The notes under the pieces were generated by a model. It did no database searches, was not told the origin of the DNA, and was given only the letters and a program-made list of their open reading frames with translations. 64,000 nucleotides of DNA from Aequorivita xiaoshiensis (GTDB lineage: Bacteria > Bacteroidota > Bacteroidia > Flavobacteriales > Flavobacteriaceae), in NCBI RefSeq assembly GCF_022008395.1, contig NZ_JAIRBB010000002.1, positions 248,001 through 312,000 of the forward strand, in the 5' to 3' direction. Positions 18,048 to 28,139 of this stretch are shown piece after piece. Position 1 is the stretch's first letter; each line of letters opens with the position of its first letter. The position numbers were made by a program, and so were the translations under genes.

Positions 18048-18995
18048 TTATTTGTCTGGGTTGTCTGGTTGCTCGTATTCTTTATTTTTTCTTCCGAAAA
18101 TAGAAATGTGTACGTATCGTTTAGGATTTAGTTTTACATCTTGAAGAAGTTGCTCAAGTTGTCTCGAAGCACCTTCTAAATTCTCGTATAACTTGTCGTC
18201 TTTTAATAATTTTCCTACAGATCCTTCTCCATTGTCAATGCCAGCAACAATTTTATCCATTCTATCAACCATATCTTGCAAATCTGTCACTAACTTACCT
18301 GTTTCTAATTGAGATAGTGAGTCTGTTAGTTGTGAAAGGTTATTGGCAGTTCTATCAAGATTGGTGAAAGTATTATCTAATTTCCCGGTATTGTTTCCAA
18401 GGATTCTATTTAGTTTTTCTGATACACCCGCAAAAGAGTTTAGGGTTGTATTAAGATTTACAATAGCTTCTTGTAGATTATTACGTGTGTTTTCGTCAAC
18501 AATTGCATTAACATTTAATAATAGTGTATCTACAGTGGCTAGTGTATTGTTAACTTTTTTTTCTAATGGACCTAAGGCCTTGGTAACAGCGGTAAGCATT
18601 CCATCTTCCACGTCACCTTTTAACGTGTCACCACTTTTGGCAACGTACTGATCATACTTTGGAAAAATTCCTAGGTTCTTCCCTCCTATTAATCCTGAGC
18701 TATAAATTCTAACAATACTGTTTTTAGAAAAGTCGAAGTCTTTTTCAACTGTAAATTTCACTACTAAACCGCCTTTGGAGTTAGCGAAAGTAATATTTTG
18801 AACTTTACCTACTGTAAGACCATTAATGGTAACAGGAGCTGATTGTGCAAGACCTTCAACGTTATCGTATTTTACATAGAATTCACGATGTTTTTCTAGT
18901 AAGTTGGTACCTTTTAAAAAGCTATATCCAAATATCAATAGCAATATAGCGCCTATGGCAAGAATTCCGGTTTTTACTTCTTTGGATAGTTTCAA
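18048..18995 (-). CDS. MlaD/MCE-family lipid transport protein
   Basis: 315 residues, TTG start at 18995 (no in-frame ATG nearby gives the anchor). One N-terminal membrane helix (ILAIGAILLLIFGYSFLKG) is followed by an MCE domain (YVKYDNVEGLAQSAPVTINGLTVGKV, FSKNSIVRIYSSGLIGGKNL), then a long helical region full of Asn, Leu, Thr and Ser typical of the C-terminal part. It is expected to sit in the inner membrane facing the periplasm and to bind phospholipid between membranes. The usual partner ABC genes mlaE and mlaF are not in this window. Confidence 0.92.
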   Translation of the reverse strand: MKLSKEVKTGILAIGAILLLIFGYSFLKGTNLLEKHREFYVKYDNVEGLAQSAPVTINGLTVGKVQNITFANSKGGLVVKFTVEKDFDFSKNSIVRIYSSGLIGGKNLGIFPKYDQYVAKSGDTLKGDVEDGMLTAVTKALGPLEKKVNNTLATVDTLLLNVNAIVDENTRNNLQEAIVNLNTTLNSFAGVSEKLNRILGNNTGKLDNTFTNLDRTANNLSQLTDSLSQLETGKLVTDLQDMVDRMDKIVAGIDNGEGSVGKLLKDDKLYENLEGASRQLEQLLQDVKLNPKRYVHISIFGRKNKEYEQPDNPDK

Positions 18996-19049
18996 GTGTG
19001 ATGTTTTTCGTTAGCAACAAATTTAAGCGATAAATATAAAGAAAGCACA

Positions 19050-20180
19050 CTAATTTGCTTTGGATTTTAACACTTCTGAAACATTAACCTTTTTACCTTT
19101 TTTAAAAGCTACAATATATGCAGAGGGAAATCCTTTTTGTTGAGCAAAGGTTTTCATTACCTGAATCTTATTGTAGTCTGAAGTATTTCCGTAATAAAAT
19201 TTAAATAATCCACCTTCTTTATCGCGTTCAACATCTTTTAAACCTTTGAAATTATTAGGTCTTGGATTTAATTTTTTACTAGTAGCCGCCAATTGTACTT
19301 TAAAGGTAATACCTTCATGTATGTCTTCTTTAGTAGTTTCTATGGCTTTTTCTACTTCTAACTCCTTTACCTCGGGATGTTTTATTTTATCATCGGAAAT
19401 CGAAAGACTATTTATATAACTTTTAATAGCATTACCAATTTCTCTAGCCATTTCAGTTTGACCCTTAGCTGAATTTAAATAGGCACCTTCAACCTTATTA
19501 GTTAAAAATCCAGTTTCAATAAGCACACTAGGCATATAAGTATTGTGTAGCACCCAGAATCCAGCCTGCTTTACACTTCTATCTTTACGCTTTAGATTGT
19601 TAATAATATTATTTTGCACCAAACTGGCTAATAGAATACTTTGATCTAGATACTCCTCTTGCATTAAAACCATTCCTATAAGGGATTCAGGTGCATTAGG
19701 GTCGAAACCACCATACTTCTCTTCATAGTTTTCCTCAAGATAAATAACTTCATTTTCTTTTTTAGCAACCTCAAAGTTTGCTTGACTTTTATGCAAGCCT
19801 AAAACGAAAGTTTCTGCACCGTATGCATTAGAATGGTGTGCATTACAATGTACCGAAACAAAAAGATCGGCATCTGCTCGATTGGCAATTGCAGCACGTT
19901 CACGTAATTCTACAAAAACATCTGTTTTACGAGTGTAAATTACGCGTACATTAGGTAGTTTTTCCAATTCAGAACCCACTTTTAAAACTATATTCAATGA
20001 AATATCAGATTCTTTATACCCACTACCCGGTTTTCCTTTGTTTCCGTGATCGTGACCTCCGTGTCCAGCATCCAATACTACTACAAAAGGTTTGATAGGG
20101 TTTTCTGCGGCAGAAGCTGTAAAATTGGAAAATGAAAAGCTTATTATTAATACGAAAGAAGAAATTAGTTTCGTTATCAT
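19050..20180 (-). CDS. N-acetylmuramoyl-L-alanine amidase (Amidase_3) with C-terminal SPOR-like region
   Basis: 376 residues with a signal peptide (ends near TASAAE). The zinc amidase domain shows VVLDAGHGGHDHGNKG (first His ligand), KESDISLNIVLKVG, VSVHCNAHHSNAYGAET (second His) and VLIETGFLTNKVEG (catalytic Glu). The last 95 residues (from FKVQLAAT) look like a SPOR-type peptidoglycan-binding fold. It cleaves the amide between MurNAc and L-Ala in the periplasm, acting in daughter-cell separation. It heads the minus-strand run, divergent from lptD. Confidence 0.93.
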   Translation of the reverse strand: MITKLISSFVLIISFSFSNFTASAAENPIKPFVVVLDAGHGGHDHGNKGKPGSGYKESDISLNIVLKVGSELEKLPNVRVIYTRKTDVFVELRERAAIANRADADLFVSVHCNAHHSNAYGAETFVLGLHKSQANFEVAKKENEVIYLEENYEEKYGGFDPNAPESLIGMVLMQEEYLDQSILLASLVQNNIINNLKRKDRSVKQAGFWVLHNTYMPSVLIETGFLTNKVEGAYLNSAKGQTEMAREIGNAIKSYINSLSISDDKIKHPEVKELEVEKAIETTKEDIHEGITFKVQLAATSKKLNPRPNNFKGLKDVERDKEGGLFKFYYGNTSDYNKIQVMKTFAQQKGFPSAYIVAFKKGKKVNVSEVLKSKAN

Positions 20181-20261
20181 ATTTTTATAAAAATTGATAT
20201 TGTTAATTACGTCTAAAACGGTTTGTTTTACGATGAAATTTCAAATTTTTCACATTAAAAT

Positions 20262-20285
20262 TTATCGTTTACATTATAACGATAA
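20262..20285. promoter_or_regulatory. Perfect 8-8-8 dyad between amidase and lptD
   Basis: TTATCGTT (20262-20269) and AACGATAA (20278-20285) are perfect inverted repeats with an 8-base spacer, in the 250-bp divergent region. No T-run follows, so an operator is as likely as a hairpin. Function inferred only. Confidence 0.3.
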
Positions 20286-20437
20286 TATTATGAATCATTA
20301 TATTAAACCCTATTAAATTTTGGTTGCATGTTCTTTTTCCGAAAATTTTCATTTAAAAAAACCTACCCCAAAAAATATGTTTATTTTTGACCGTTTCAAA
20401 TACTGAGCCAAAATTACAAAATAATAGCATCAGCGCA

Positions 20438-23149
20438 TTGCAGACCAATAGTCAATACTTAACAATTTTCTTAACATTTCTGCTTTTTAGCAGTTCTATA
20501 TTGCATGCACAAGACATACCGTCTAATAAAAGTGCTAAACTTCCTAATTCCAATATTCAAGATACCCTCCCAGTAAACTTAAAACCTGTAGTTGAACAAA
20601 TAAATGAACAAGCTCAGGACACCGTAAAGACCGATACTATAAAACCGCCCAATGAGACGCTAACAGATATAGTTGACTATTTCGGGGAAGATTATGTATT
20701 TTTAAATAGAAAGGAGAATAAAATCTATATGTTCAACAACGCTTACATCAAATATGAAGATATGCGTATAGATGCAGGTTTAATTATTCTAGATTACAAT
20801 AAAAATGAAGTTTATGCTAAAGGAATAGATAGCGCTGGAGTTTACAGTCAGCGACCTGTATTTGTTCAAGGCCCGAATAAAGTAGAACCTGATAGCATTA
20901 GATATAATTTTAATTCTGAAAAAGCTCTAGTTTATAATAGCCGTACAGAACAAAGTGGTTTTAGAGTAATCGCAGAAGTAACTAAGAAAGTAAACGACTC
21001 AGTGGTTTATCTTCGAAATGTTAAGTTTACTACATCAAAAAACATCGAAGATCCCGAATATTACTTTTATACGCGAAAGGCTAAGTTTGTGCCTAAGAAA
21101 AAGATTGTAACAGGATTAACCAATATGTACATTGCCGATGTACCAACTCCTGTTGGTCTTCCATTTGCGTATTTTCCGTTATCCGAAGATCGTACTTCAG
21201 GGTTTATTCTTCCCTCTTTTGGAGAAAACAACAGTCGTGGATTCTTCTTACAAAATGGAGGGTATTATTTTGCAATCAACGATTATTTAGATTTTACAAT
21301 TACTGGTGATTATTATACTAACGGAAGCTATGCCTTGCGTGGTGAGTCTTCGTACGTTGTTAAGTATAAGTACCGAGGTAATTTAAGTGCACGTTACGAA
21401 AATCTGGTTCAAGAAGAACGCGGCTTTCCAAATTTTCAACAAAGCAGTATATATAACATCCGATGGACACACACTCAGGATCCTAAAAGCAATCCTAGTT
21501 CGCGATTTTCAGCTTCTGTAAACTTAGGAAGTAGTAAATATTTTACTCAGTCTATCAACCAAACTAATAATGCAAGTGCTTTAGTAAATACATTAAGCTC
21601 TTCTATTTCGTATGCAAAAACATTTGAGGGAGATCCACAGGTGAACGTGACATTAGCAGCTACTCACTCTCAAAACACCAATACTAATCAGATTTCAATG
21701 TCGTTGCCTAATTTAAATGCAAGTGTTTCTAGAATTTATCCTTTTGCACCTAAAAACGGAACTAAAAAAGGAATTATTCAGAATATAAACTTTCAATACG
21801 ACCTAACTGCCGAAAATAGAATTCAAACCGTAGATTCACTTTTCTTTAAACCTGAAATGTTTAATAGTGCACAGATAGGAGCGCAACACAGCATCCCTAT
21901 CACTACTAATTTTAAAATTTTTAAATATTTAAGTGCATCTGCTGGTACAAATTTCCGTGAAACTTGGGTTATGAAGAGTACTCGCCAACGCTATGATCAA
22001 AATGCATTTGATGGTCGTGGAGGAATAGTTAAAGACACTGTTTCTGGCTTTGAAAGCTATAGAACTTACAACTTCTCGACAAGTTTAGGTACTACCTTAT
22101 ACGGACTTTTCAATTTTGGAAACAACAAGAAAATTCAAGCTGTTCGACACGTTATTCGTCCATCTCTAAGTTACAATATAAATCCTGCTTTCGACAGGTA
22201 TTACGATGAGTTTATTATACCTGAAACAGCAGAAGAAGCTGCAGGGCAAATTCATCGATATTCACGTTTTGAAAACACATTATACGGTCCTCCTAGCAAA
22301 GTGTATTCTAGTAGTATAGGAATGTCATTAAGCAATAATTTTGAAGCTAAAGTACGAAACCGCGACACTACTTCTATTGAGCCTAAAAAAGTGATATTAC
22401 TAAACAACCTGAATTTTTCAACAGCTTACAACCTTGCAGGAGATTCACTTCAATGGAGTCCGGTGCAGTTTTCCGGAAACATTCCAATTATTCCTAAGTT
22501 AGATTTAAACTTCAGCGGAACCTTAGATCCATATGCTTTAGACAATAACAACAATAAAATAGATGTCTTTAATATTGAAAACGGCGGAAGTTTATTTAGG
22601 CTTACGAATGCTAACATCAGTATTAATTATTCGTTTTCTAGCAGAGATTTTCAGTCGAAAACTAGAGATACAGACAAAATCGAGAATGAAACCTTTAGGA
22701 ATGGTGGGCGTCCTGATGATCTTTTTGGAGATGCGGCAAATATCTATGATGGAAGAATATACGACAATGAAGATGATGACACCGATAAAACAAATGTAGA
22801 TTGGTATAACTATAAGATTCCTTGGGATATGCGTTTTGCTTATACAATTACTTACGGCAATGCACGAAGGCAAAATGAAATTTCGAGCCAGTCGTTTATG
22901 ATGAGCACCAATTTAGAACTCGCCCCGCGTTGGACAGTTGGAGTTTCTTCTGGTTACGATTTTAAAAATAAAGGTGTAACCTTAACACAGTTTCGATTCC
23001 AACGTGATTTGGAAAGTTGGCAAATGAGTTTTAATTGGACACCAATTGGAAGTATCAACACGGCTTGGTATTTCTTTATAGGAATTAAATCGTCAATGCT
23101 TAGCGATATTAAATACGACAAGCGTAGAGAAAGCGATAAGCGATTATAG
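20438..23149 (+). CDS. lptD: LPS-assembly protein LptD (outer membrane)
   Basis: About 903 residues from the TTG at 20438, which gives a compact signal peptide (MQTNSQYLTIFLTFLLFSSS, cleaved after HAQ). A TTG at 20387 also opens the frame, but it lies inside a TATTTTTG -7-like element (20382-20389) and would place the hydrophobic core far from the N-terminus. Residues about 80-220 form an OstA/LptA-like beta domain (YIKYEDMRIDAGLIILDYNKN), and the rest is a large beta barrel (GLPFAYFPLSEDRTSGFILPSFGENN). It inserts lipopolysaccharide into the outer leaflet; it needs LptE and the Lpt bridge, not in this window. Confidence 0.92.
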   Translation: MQTNSQYLTIFLTFLLFSSSILHAQDIPSNKSAKLPNSNIQDTLPVNLKPVVEQINEQAQDTVKTDTIKPPNETLTDIVDYFGEDYVFLNRKENKIYMFNNAYIKYEDMRIDAGLIILDYNKNEVYAKGIDSAGVYSQRPVFVQGPNKVEPDSIRYNFNSEKALVYNSRTEQSGFRVIAEVTKKVNDSVVYLRNVKFTTSKNIEDPEYYFYTRKAKFVPKKKIVTGLTNMYIADVPTPVGLPFAYFPLSEDRTSGFILPSFGENNSRGFFLQNGGYYFAINDYLDFTITGDYYTNGSYALRGESSYVVKYKYRGNLSARYENLVQEERGFPNFQQSSIYNIRWTHTQDPKSNPSSRFSASVNLGSSKYFTQSINQTNNASALVNTLSSSISYAKTFEGDPQVNVTLAATHSQNTNTNQISMSLPNLNASVSRIYPFAPKNGTKKGIIQNINFQYDLTAENRIQTVDSLFFKPEMFNSAQIGAQHSIPITTNFKIFKYLSASAGTNFRETWVMKSTRQRYDQNAFDGRGGIVKDTVSGFESYRTYNFSTSLGTTLYGLFNFGNNKKIQAVRHVIRPSLSYNINPAFDRYYDEFIIPETAEEAAGQIHRYSRFENTLYGPPSKVYSSSIGMSLSNNFEAKVRNRDTTSIEPKKVILLNNLNFSTAYNLAGDSLQWSPVQFSGNIPIIPKLDLNFSGTLDPYALDNNNNKIDVFNIENGGSLFRLTNANISINYSFSSRDFQSKTRDTDKIENETFRNGGRPDDLFGDAANIYDGRIYDNEDDDTDKTNVDWYNYKIPWDMRFAYTITYGNARRQNEISSQSFMMSTNLELAPRWTVGVSSGYDFKNKGVTLTQFRFQRDLESWQMSFNWTPIGSINTAWYFFIGIKSSMLSDIKYDKRRESDKRL

Positions 23150-23246
23150 CCTTATATGAGGGTTTTAAAAGCTGACACAATTATAAATTAATTATATACA
23201 AGCGTCTTTTTGTGATACAAAGCTTAAGTCGCCTTAAATTTTAGTT

Positions 23247-23627
23247 ATGAAAAAAATAATAAAAACTTCAAATGCACCTGCCCCTATCGGCCCATATAAT
23301 CAAGCTATTCTTAGTGGAAATATGCTTTATACTTCGGGACAGATAGCAATTAACCCTAAAACAGGAGAGTTAGAGACAGAAGATATACAGTCTGAAACTA
23401 AACTAGTAATGGAAAATTTGAAAGCTATTCTTACTGAAGCAGGAATGACTTTTGAAGATGTTATTAAGTCATCAATTTTTATAAGTGATATGCATAACTT
23501 TGCAGCTATAAACGAAGTATATGGCACTTATTTTAATGAGGAAACAGCACCAGCTCGCGAAACAGTAGAGGTAGCAAACTTACCTAAATTTGTAAATGTT
23601 GAAATTTCTGTGATTGCTTCGAAATAA
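23247..23627 (+). CDS. ridA: RidA-family reactive imine/enamine deaminase
   Basis: 126 residues, the usual length. It hydrolyses enamine/imine intermediates such as 2-aminoacrylate made by PLP enzymes like threonine dehydratase, protecting other PLP enzymes. Visible features are NAPAPIGPYNQAI at the N-terminus, YTSGQIAINPKTGEL, and the C-terminal PARETVEVANLPKFVNVEISVIA with the conserved Arg that binds the substrate carboxylate. It follows lptD by 97 bases and converges with tamB. IlvA, a producer of its substrate, is encoded far away at 60 kb. Confidence 0.95.
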   Translation: MKKIIKTSNAPAPIGPYNQAILSGNMLYTSGQIAINPKTGELETEDIQSETKLVMENLKAILTEAGMTFEDVIKSSIFISDMHNFAAINEVYGTYFNEETAPARETVEVANLPKFVNVEISVIASK

Positions 23628-23658
23628 GCAGTGATTGAATTTAAATCGATTTAAAAAT

Positions 23659-23695
23659 ATTAGAGTAGCTAATTTTAATAATTGGTTACTCTAAT
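23659..23695. terminator. Hairpin between ridA and tamB
   Basis: Arms ATTAGAGTAGCTAATT (23659-23674) and AATTGGTTACTCTAAT (23680-23695) pair except at two positions, with a 5-base loop. It lies in the convergent gap and overlaps the tamB stop codon. The following bases are not a clean T-run, so efficiency as a terminator is uncertain. Confidence 0.5.
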
Positions 23696-26600
23696 CTTCC
23701 TCCTCCACCTTTGTAGCTTGAGGTTTTATAGTTTCTGAGTTATTATCTTCTTTTTCGTCTTCTTCATTTTTAACCTCAGACTCTAATTGCATTTTCTTAT
23801 TGAATAACTTTTGATAAAGTTCTCTAAAGGTATTGAAGTCTACTGAATAAGAGATCCCTGTACCCTGCTCGAATATTTGATCTTCACCAATAAATTGAAG
23901 ATCTGCCTGTCGGTTAAAGAATTTCATTCTCAAACTTCCATCTTCATTTATCAACCATTGAACTTCAATATCTCCCGCTACAGCACTTTCATTAGCTCCC
24001 CCTACTGGTACTCCTACTTTACCGTTTATTAAAACGCGTTCGCTAATCTCTGTAGAAAGTGTAAGGCCAATACGGTCGGCTGTTTCTTGGTCTGGAGTTC
24101 TTGTTCCAACAGAATAATCTAAACCTACACGAAACTTGCCGTCCTCATCTGCAAATAGGTCATTTACCAATCCAGAAACTCTATCTGCGACTGTCCCTGC
24201 AAAAGCATTGGTGCCTGCATAATTATCACTTACAAATGAACCCGAAGCGAGTAAAAATAATGCCTGCTGTTGCTTTTGTTCCTCATTTTGAAGTTTGTAT
24301 TGCAACTCACTTTTAAGCGTAGAACTTACTCTAGGGAAATCGATATTAAACTTAAGTTCAGGATGTGCTAGTTGACCCAATAAATCAACATAAACTTCTA
24401 CAGGAATTTTTGTATTTATAGCTGGGTTATCAAGCAATACAGATGGATTTGCGGCTGTTCTATATACAGCGCTTAGATTCAGGTTTGCTTTTTCGGGAGC
24501 TCCATTCCAGGTAATATTACCACCAGGAACAACACTAATGTTTTTTTGTATAATTCCCCCGTATCTAAAATCGTATTCTCCTTTATATACTTGAAAATCT
24601 CCGTACATCTGGAATTTCCCATTTGTATTTATTTCAATAAGTAGAATTCCCGCACCTCGACCTTTTAATGTAGAATTGTTTACTTTATCAACAACAACTT
24701 CAACTTCTGCATTATTGTTAATATCGAGATCGAAATTTAAAGAAAGGCCTTTAATAGATTCCGTAACAACGGTTTCACCTTCAATTCTGGCTTGTTTTTC
24801 TTTAGGTGAAAGAAAATACACAAACGAGTCGTCGCTTATAGATTCTGTCTCACTAATAGGTATTTTAAAGGTAGTACCTTTTTCAGTAGTAGCTGCAACA
24901 TCAATAACTAATTCGTCTATAGGTCCTGTAATATCTGCTCTACCACGTATAAATGCTGTACCATAGTAAAGAGCGTCTTCATCTGGTGGCGTATCTAATA
25001 CTAACAACCTATCTGGTGCTTCAAAATGTAAATCTAGTTCCCACGCTCCAAAATTGTTGTGTTTTGCATTACCATACATTATCCCCTCTGTTCCATATTT
25101 TGTGTCTTTAAATTTAGAACGAGACATTTCTAGTTTTCCTTTTGTGACTAATATTTCAGCATCGTCTTCTATGTCGAAATCAGTATTTAGTTCGGGAACT
25201 TTTAAGCCACTTTTTTCTAAAATAAAGCGACCATTAATATCAGGAGATTTGTAATTTCCAGAAACCTTAGCACTACCAGTGATAAAACCTCTAATATCGG
25301 TTAATACATCCCCACCAAATGGGCTAAACGCCTGCATATTAAACTGATTTAAATCCACATCCATTCGAATTTGTGGATATTTAGTTGCAACGTCAATTTC
25401 ACCTATAGCGCTAATAGATTTTATATTATCATTGGTTAGCGAAGTGTTTATGTTGTATTTAGTTAAGTCTTTATTTCCGTCAATATTCAGATTTAAATCT
25501 CCGAAAGGAATTTCATTTATAATAACATTATCTATAGTTACCGAACTATTAGGGTAATAAGCTCCATCTTTTTGAAGGAAATCGAAACGTCCATTCATAT
25601 TTCCTTGAAGTTGCAAACTGTCAATTTCTGGTGTGATATTGCCAATATTTACATCATTGAAACGAACTTTAATGTCTTTATAAGTAGAATCTCGTAAAAC
25701 ACCCGCTAATTGGATCACCTCATTATTATGGTTTAATACTAAGGAGTCAATTCGCATTTCATTAAAGTTATCATCAAATACAACTTTGTTTAGTCTATTG
25801 TTGTTTTCGTTTATATACCAAACCTTATTTTTATAGGTAATGTCAGATTTTTTAACTCCTATAACCGATTTTCCGGCGGGATTAATTGTGTGGTATAATG
25901 ACAGGTTAAAACGGTCCTCCTTCTTTGGGCCCCCTTTAAATTCTGAACGCACATACATAGTGTCGTTCATTGTTTTATTAATTACATTAAATGGCTTAAT
26001 ATTATAAAAACCTGTATAAATAGAATCAGATTCTATATACGTGTTATATAGAGGATTATCGTTGTCTATTTGAATGTTTAGTTTACTTATATAATTATTG
26101 AACAATATAAGTTCGGGAGAACGAAAATCGAGTTTAAATTTTGATTCGTCGGAGTAAACTGAACCTTTCATTCGAGTATTATCACCTAATTTTAATTGAG
26201 GAACAAAAATATCTACAATCTTATTGTGAACCACAAATTCATAGTCGATGTACTGATTGGTTGTAACCTCTTGCGGTATGTAATTGGCGTATATACTAGC
26301 GATACCATTTTGAAAAAGATTTGGAATATCTGCTATCAAAAATTCACCTGAAATTTCTCCGTTTAATATATCCGGTGAATTAATTTCAATAGTTCTAACA
26401 GGACCATTAAAGGTTGATGCTATAGTAAAATCATCAAAATAAAAATAGTCCCGTTCATTTTGGTAAAAAGTTTGACTGAAATTGATAGTACCTACAACAT
26501 CATCTATCGTTCTACCATCCATATTTACAACTACATTACCAGTAAATACAGAAATACTATCACGCTTTACTAAGTTAAGTTTATTTAATTCGGCATATTC

Positions 26601-28139
26601 AATATTAGCCTCAAAGTCAAGATGATTTGTTTCTTTTGATGCGTCTATCAATCCTTTAAAGTCTAATTTAAGGTTTGGGTCGTCTATGGTTAATTCACCA
26701 TTAAATAGCGGATTTTTAAAATTTCCTGAAACATCAATATTCTGATAGTTATAATCTTCAAAAGAAAATGATGAAATTTTACCAGATATCTCGGTATTTA
26801 CAGTTTTTTCATTAAACCCTCGCCCATCAAAATCTAGATTTCCTGTCATTTTTCCTAAGGAAGTAGTTTTTGCAATCTTACCTAGGTTAAACTCTTTAAA
26901 AACAACATTTCCTTTGTAATAAGCATTTTCTATATAAGTGATATTTCCAATTTTTAAATTAAGCTTAGCACTGCCAATAGCACTTTGTAGATTACTAATA
27001 GTATTGAGTTCATCCCCTACTATTGAAGTGTTTCCAACTAAAATAAAATTACCTGCAGGCTTCAGCTCAACAGGAATTACATTTCCTAATACATTCGGCA
27101 TAAACCGTCTTAAATCATAATAGTTTGTCGAAATATTATGATTGTCAGCTATTATCACGTAATCCCCTTCCGGATCTAAAATATTTTTAAACTTATAATC
27201 TCCGCGTATATCAGTGTTGCTTGTTTGAAATTTAAGGTTATCCGCACTAAAGTCATTTAAAGTTCCGGTTAAATCAACGTCAAGTAGAGCCATTTGATTA
27301 GGGCCAAATTCATTATAGAAACCATTTATGTCATTGGTAGATAATTTTGAATCTTTAAGATTGGCAGTAATTACAACATCATTGACAAAGTCTGCCATTC
27401 CATTCTTAGAATAATCCAAATCGACATCGCCAATTAGAAGTGATTCTGAAGTTTCTAACGTGAGGTTTTTTAAGGTGATATTAGTTTCGGTATAGGAAAA
27501 ATCTGCTTGCATATCCACAATTGTAATCCCCCTTTCTGCAACTAGCGAAAGCTCTTTAATATTTGCTGTAACATCAACATCGTGGATATTAAAGTTATTG
27601 GCGAGAAGATTTACGTCCGTAAGAACAAACACTTCAGGATTTTCGAGGTTTTGGTTGGTTATTTTTATACTACTGTTTTTTAACCTTACATCATTACTAA
27701 ATAGCTCAAAAGGTGATTTAGGTTCTTTTCCTGTATTAAATTTTTTTGAAAATATAGATAGGTTATCCTTGTCCTCACCTTTGTATGTTTTAACATATAG
27801 CTTTGCACGGTCTAATACAATATCACCAAAACCAAGTTTTCCCTTGATTAAGTTGCTGAAACTAATAACATTTGTTTGAAGTTCCTTGCTGTAAATTAAT
27901 GTATCTTTATGGTGATCAGCAATATATACATCTCTAATATCAACTTCTCCTTTCCAGTTAAGACCGAGTCGATTAATAGTAATATCTGTACCGTAAGTTT
28001 CGTTTAGTGAAGTAGTAACTTTTTTAGCAGTATAAGTTTGAACCGATGGAATAGAAAAAATAATAATAACAAGTACAATTAGTAATGCAATGATTACAAA
28101 GGCACGAACTATTATTTTCCTAAGTTTTTTGATACGCTT
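23691..28139 (-). CDS. tamB: TamB-family translocation/assembly protein; start codon unresolved
   Basis: The frame is open from 28139 down to the stop at 23691, about 1480 residues, as expected for Bacteroidota TamB. The N-terminus KRIKKLRKIIVRAFVIIALL then a hydrophobic anchor and IPSVQTYTAKKVTTSLNETYG is typical; most of the protein is repeating beta structure, and the C-terminal 350 residues are the DUF490 core (AYINEDGS-like region WLINEDGSLRMKFFNRQ, FPRVSSTLKSELQYKLQ). It bridges inner and outer membrane in barrel or lipid assembly. Oddity: none of the roughly 169 codons from 28139 to the GTG at 27632 is ATG, GTG or TTG. An in-frame TTG lies at 28163, but a TAA (28142-28140) separates it from the rest. 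The GTG at 27632 is internal, since homologous sequence lies on both sides. Confidence 0.88.
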   Translation of the reverse strand, partial: KRIKKLRKIIVRAFVIIALLIVLVIIIFSIPSVQTYTAKKVTTSLNETYGTDITINRLGLNWKGEVDIRDVYIADHHKDTLIYSKELQTNVISFSNLIKGKLGFGDIVLDRAKLYVKTYKGEDKDNLSIFSKKFNTGKEPKSPFELFSNDVRLKNSSIKITNQNLENPEVFVLTDVNLLANNFNIHDVDVTANIKELSLVAERGITIVDMQADFSYTETNITLKNLTLETSESLLIGDVDLDYSKNGMADFVNDVVITANLKDSKLSTNDINGFYNEFGPNQMALLDVDLTGTLNDFSADNLKFQTSNTDIRGDYKFKNILDPEGDYVIIADNHNISTNYYDLRRFMPNVLGNVIPVELKPAGNFILVGNTSIVGDELNTISNLQSAIGSAKLNLKIGNITYIENAYYKGNVVFKEFNLGKIAKTTSLGKMTGNLDFDGRGFNEKTVNTEISGKISSFSFEDYNYQNIDVSGNFKNPLFNGELTIDDPNLKLDFKGLIDASKETNHLDFEANIEYAELNKLNLVKRDSISVFTGNVVVNMDGRTIDDVVGTINFSQTFYQNERDYFYFDDFTIASTFNGPVRTIEINSPDILNGEISGEFLIADIPNLFQNGIASIYANYIPQEVTTNQYIDYEFVVHNKIVDIFVPQLKLGDNTRMKGSVYSDESKFKLDFRSPELILFNNYISKLNIQIDNDNPLYNTYIESDSIYTGFYNIKPFNVINKTMNDTMYVRSEFKGGPKKEDRFNLSLYHTINPAGKSVIGVKKSDITYKNKVWYINENNNRLNKVVFDDNFNEMRIDSLVLNHNNEVIQLAGVLRDSTYKDIKVRFNDVNIGNITPEIDSLQLQGNMNGRFDFLQKDGAYYPNSSVTIDNVIINEIPFGDLNLNIDGNKDLTKYNINTSLTNDNIKSISAIGEIDVATKYPQIRMDVDLNQFNMQAFSPFGGDVLTDIRGFITGSAKVSGNYKSPDINGRFILEKSGLKVPELNTDFDIEDDAEILVTKGKLEMSRSKFKDTKYGTEGIMYGNAKHNNFGAWELDLHFEAPDRLLVLDTPPDEDALYYGTAFIRGRADITGPIDELVIDVAATTEKGTTFKIPISETESISDDSFVYFLSPKEKQARIEGETVVTESIKGLSLNFDLDINNNAEVEVVVDKVNNSTLKGRGAGILLIEINTNGKFQMYGDFQVYKGEYDFRYGGIIQKNISVVPGGNITWNGAPEKANLNLSAVYRTAANPSVLLDNPAINTKIPVEVYVDLLGQLAHPELKFNIDFPRVSSTLKSELQYKLQNEEQKQQQALFLLASGSFVSDNYAGTNAFAGTVADRVSGLVNDLFADEDGKFRVGLDYSVGTRTPDQETADRIGLTLSTEISERVLINGKVGVPVGGANESAVAGDIEVQWLINEDGSLRMKFFNRQADLQFIGEDQIFEQGTGISYSVDFNTFRELYQKLFNKKMQLESEVKNEEDEKEDNNSETIKPQATKVEEED

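Noticed and set aside
27632-27634. GTG at 27632 as the tamB start
   Set aside because: Homology-like TamB sequence, including the membrane anchor, continues about 169 codons upstream in frame.
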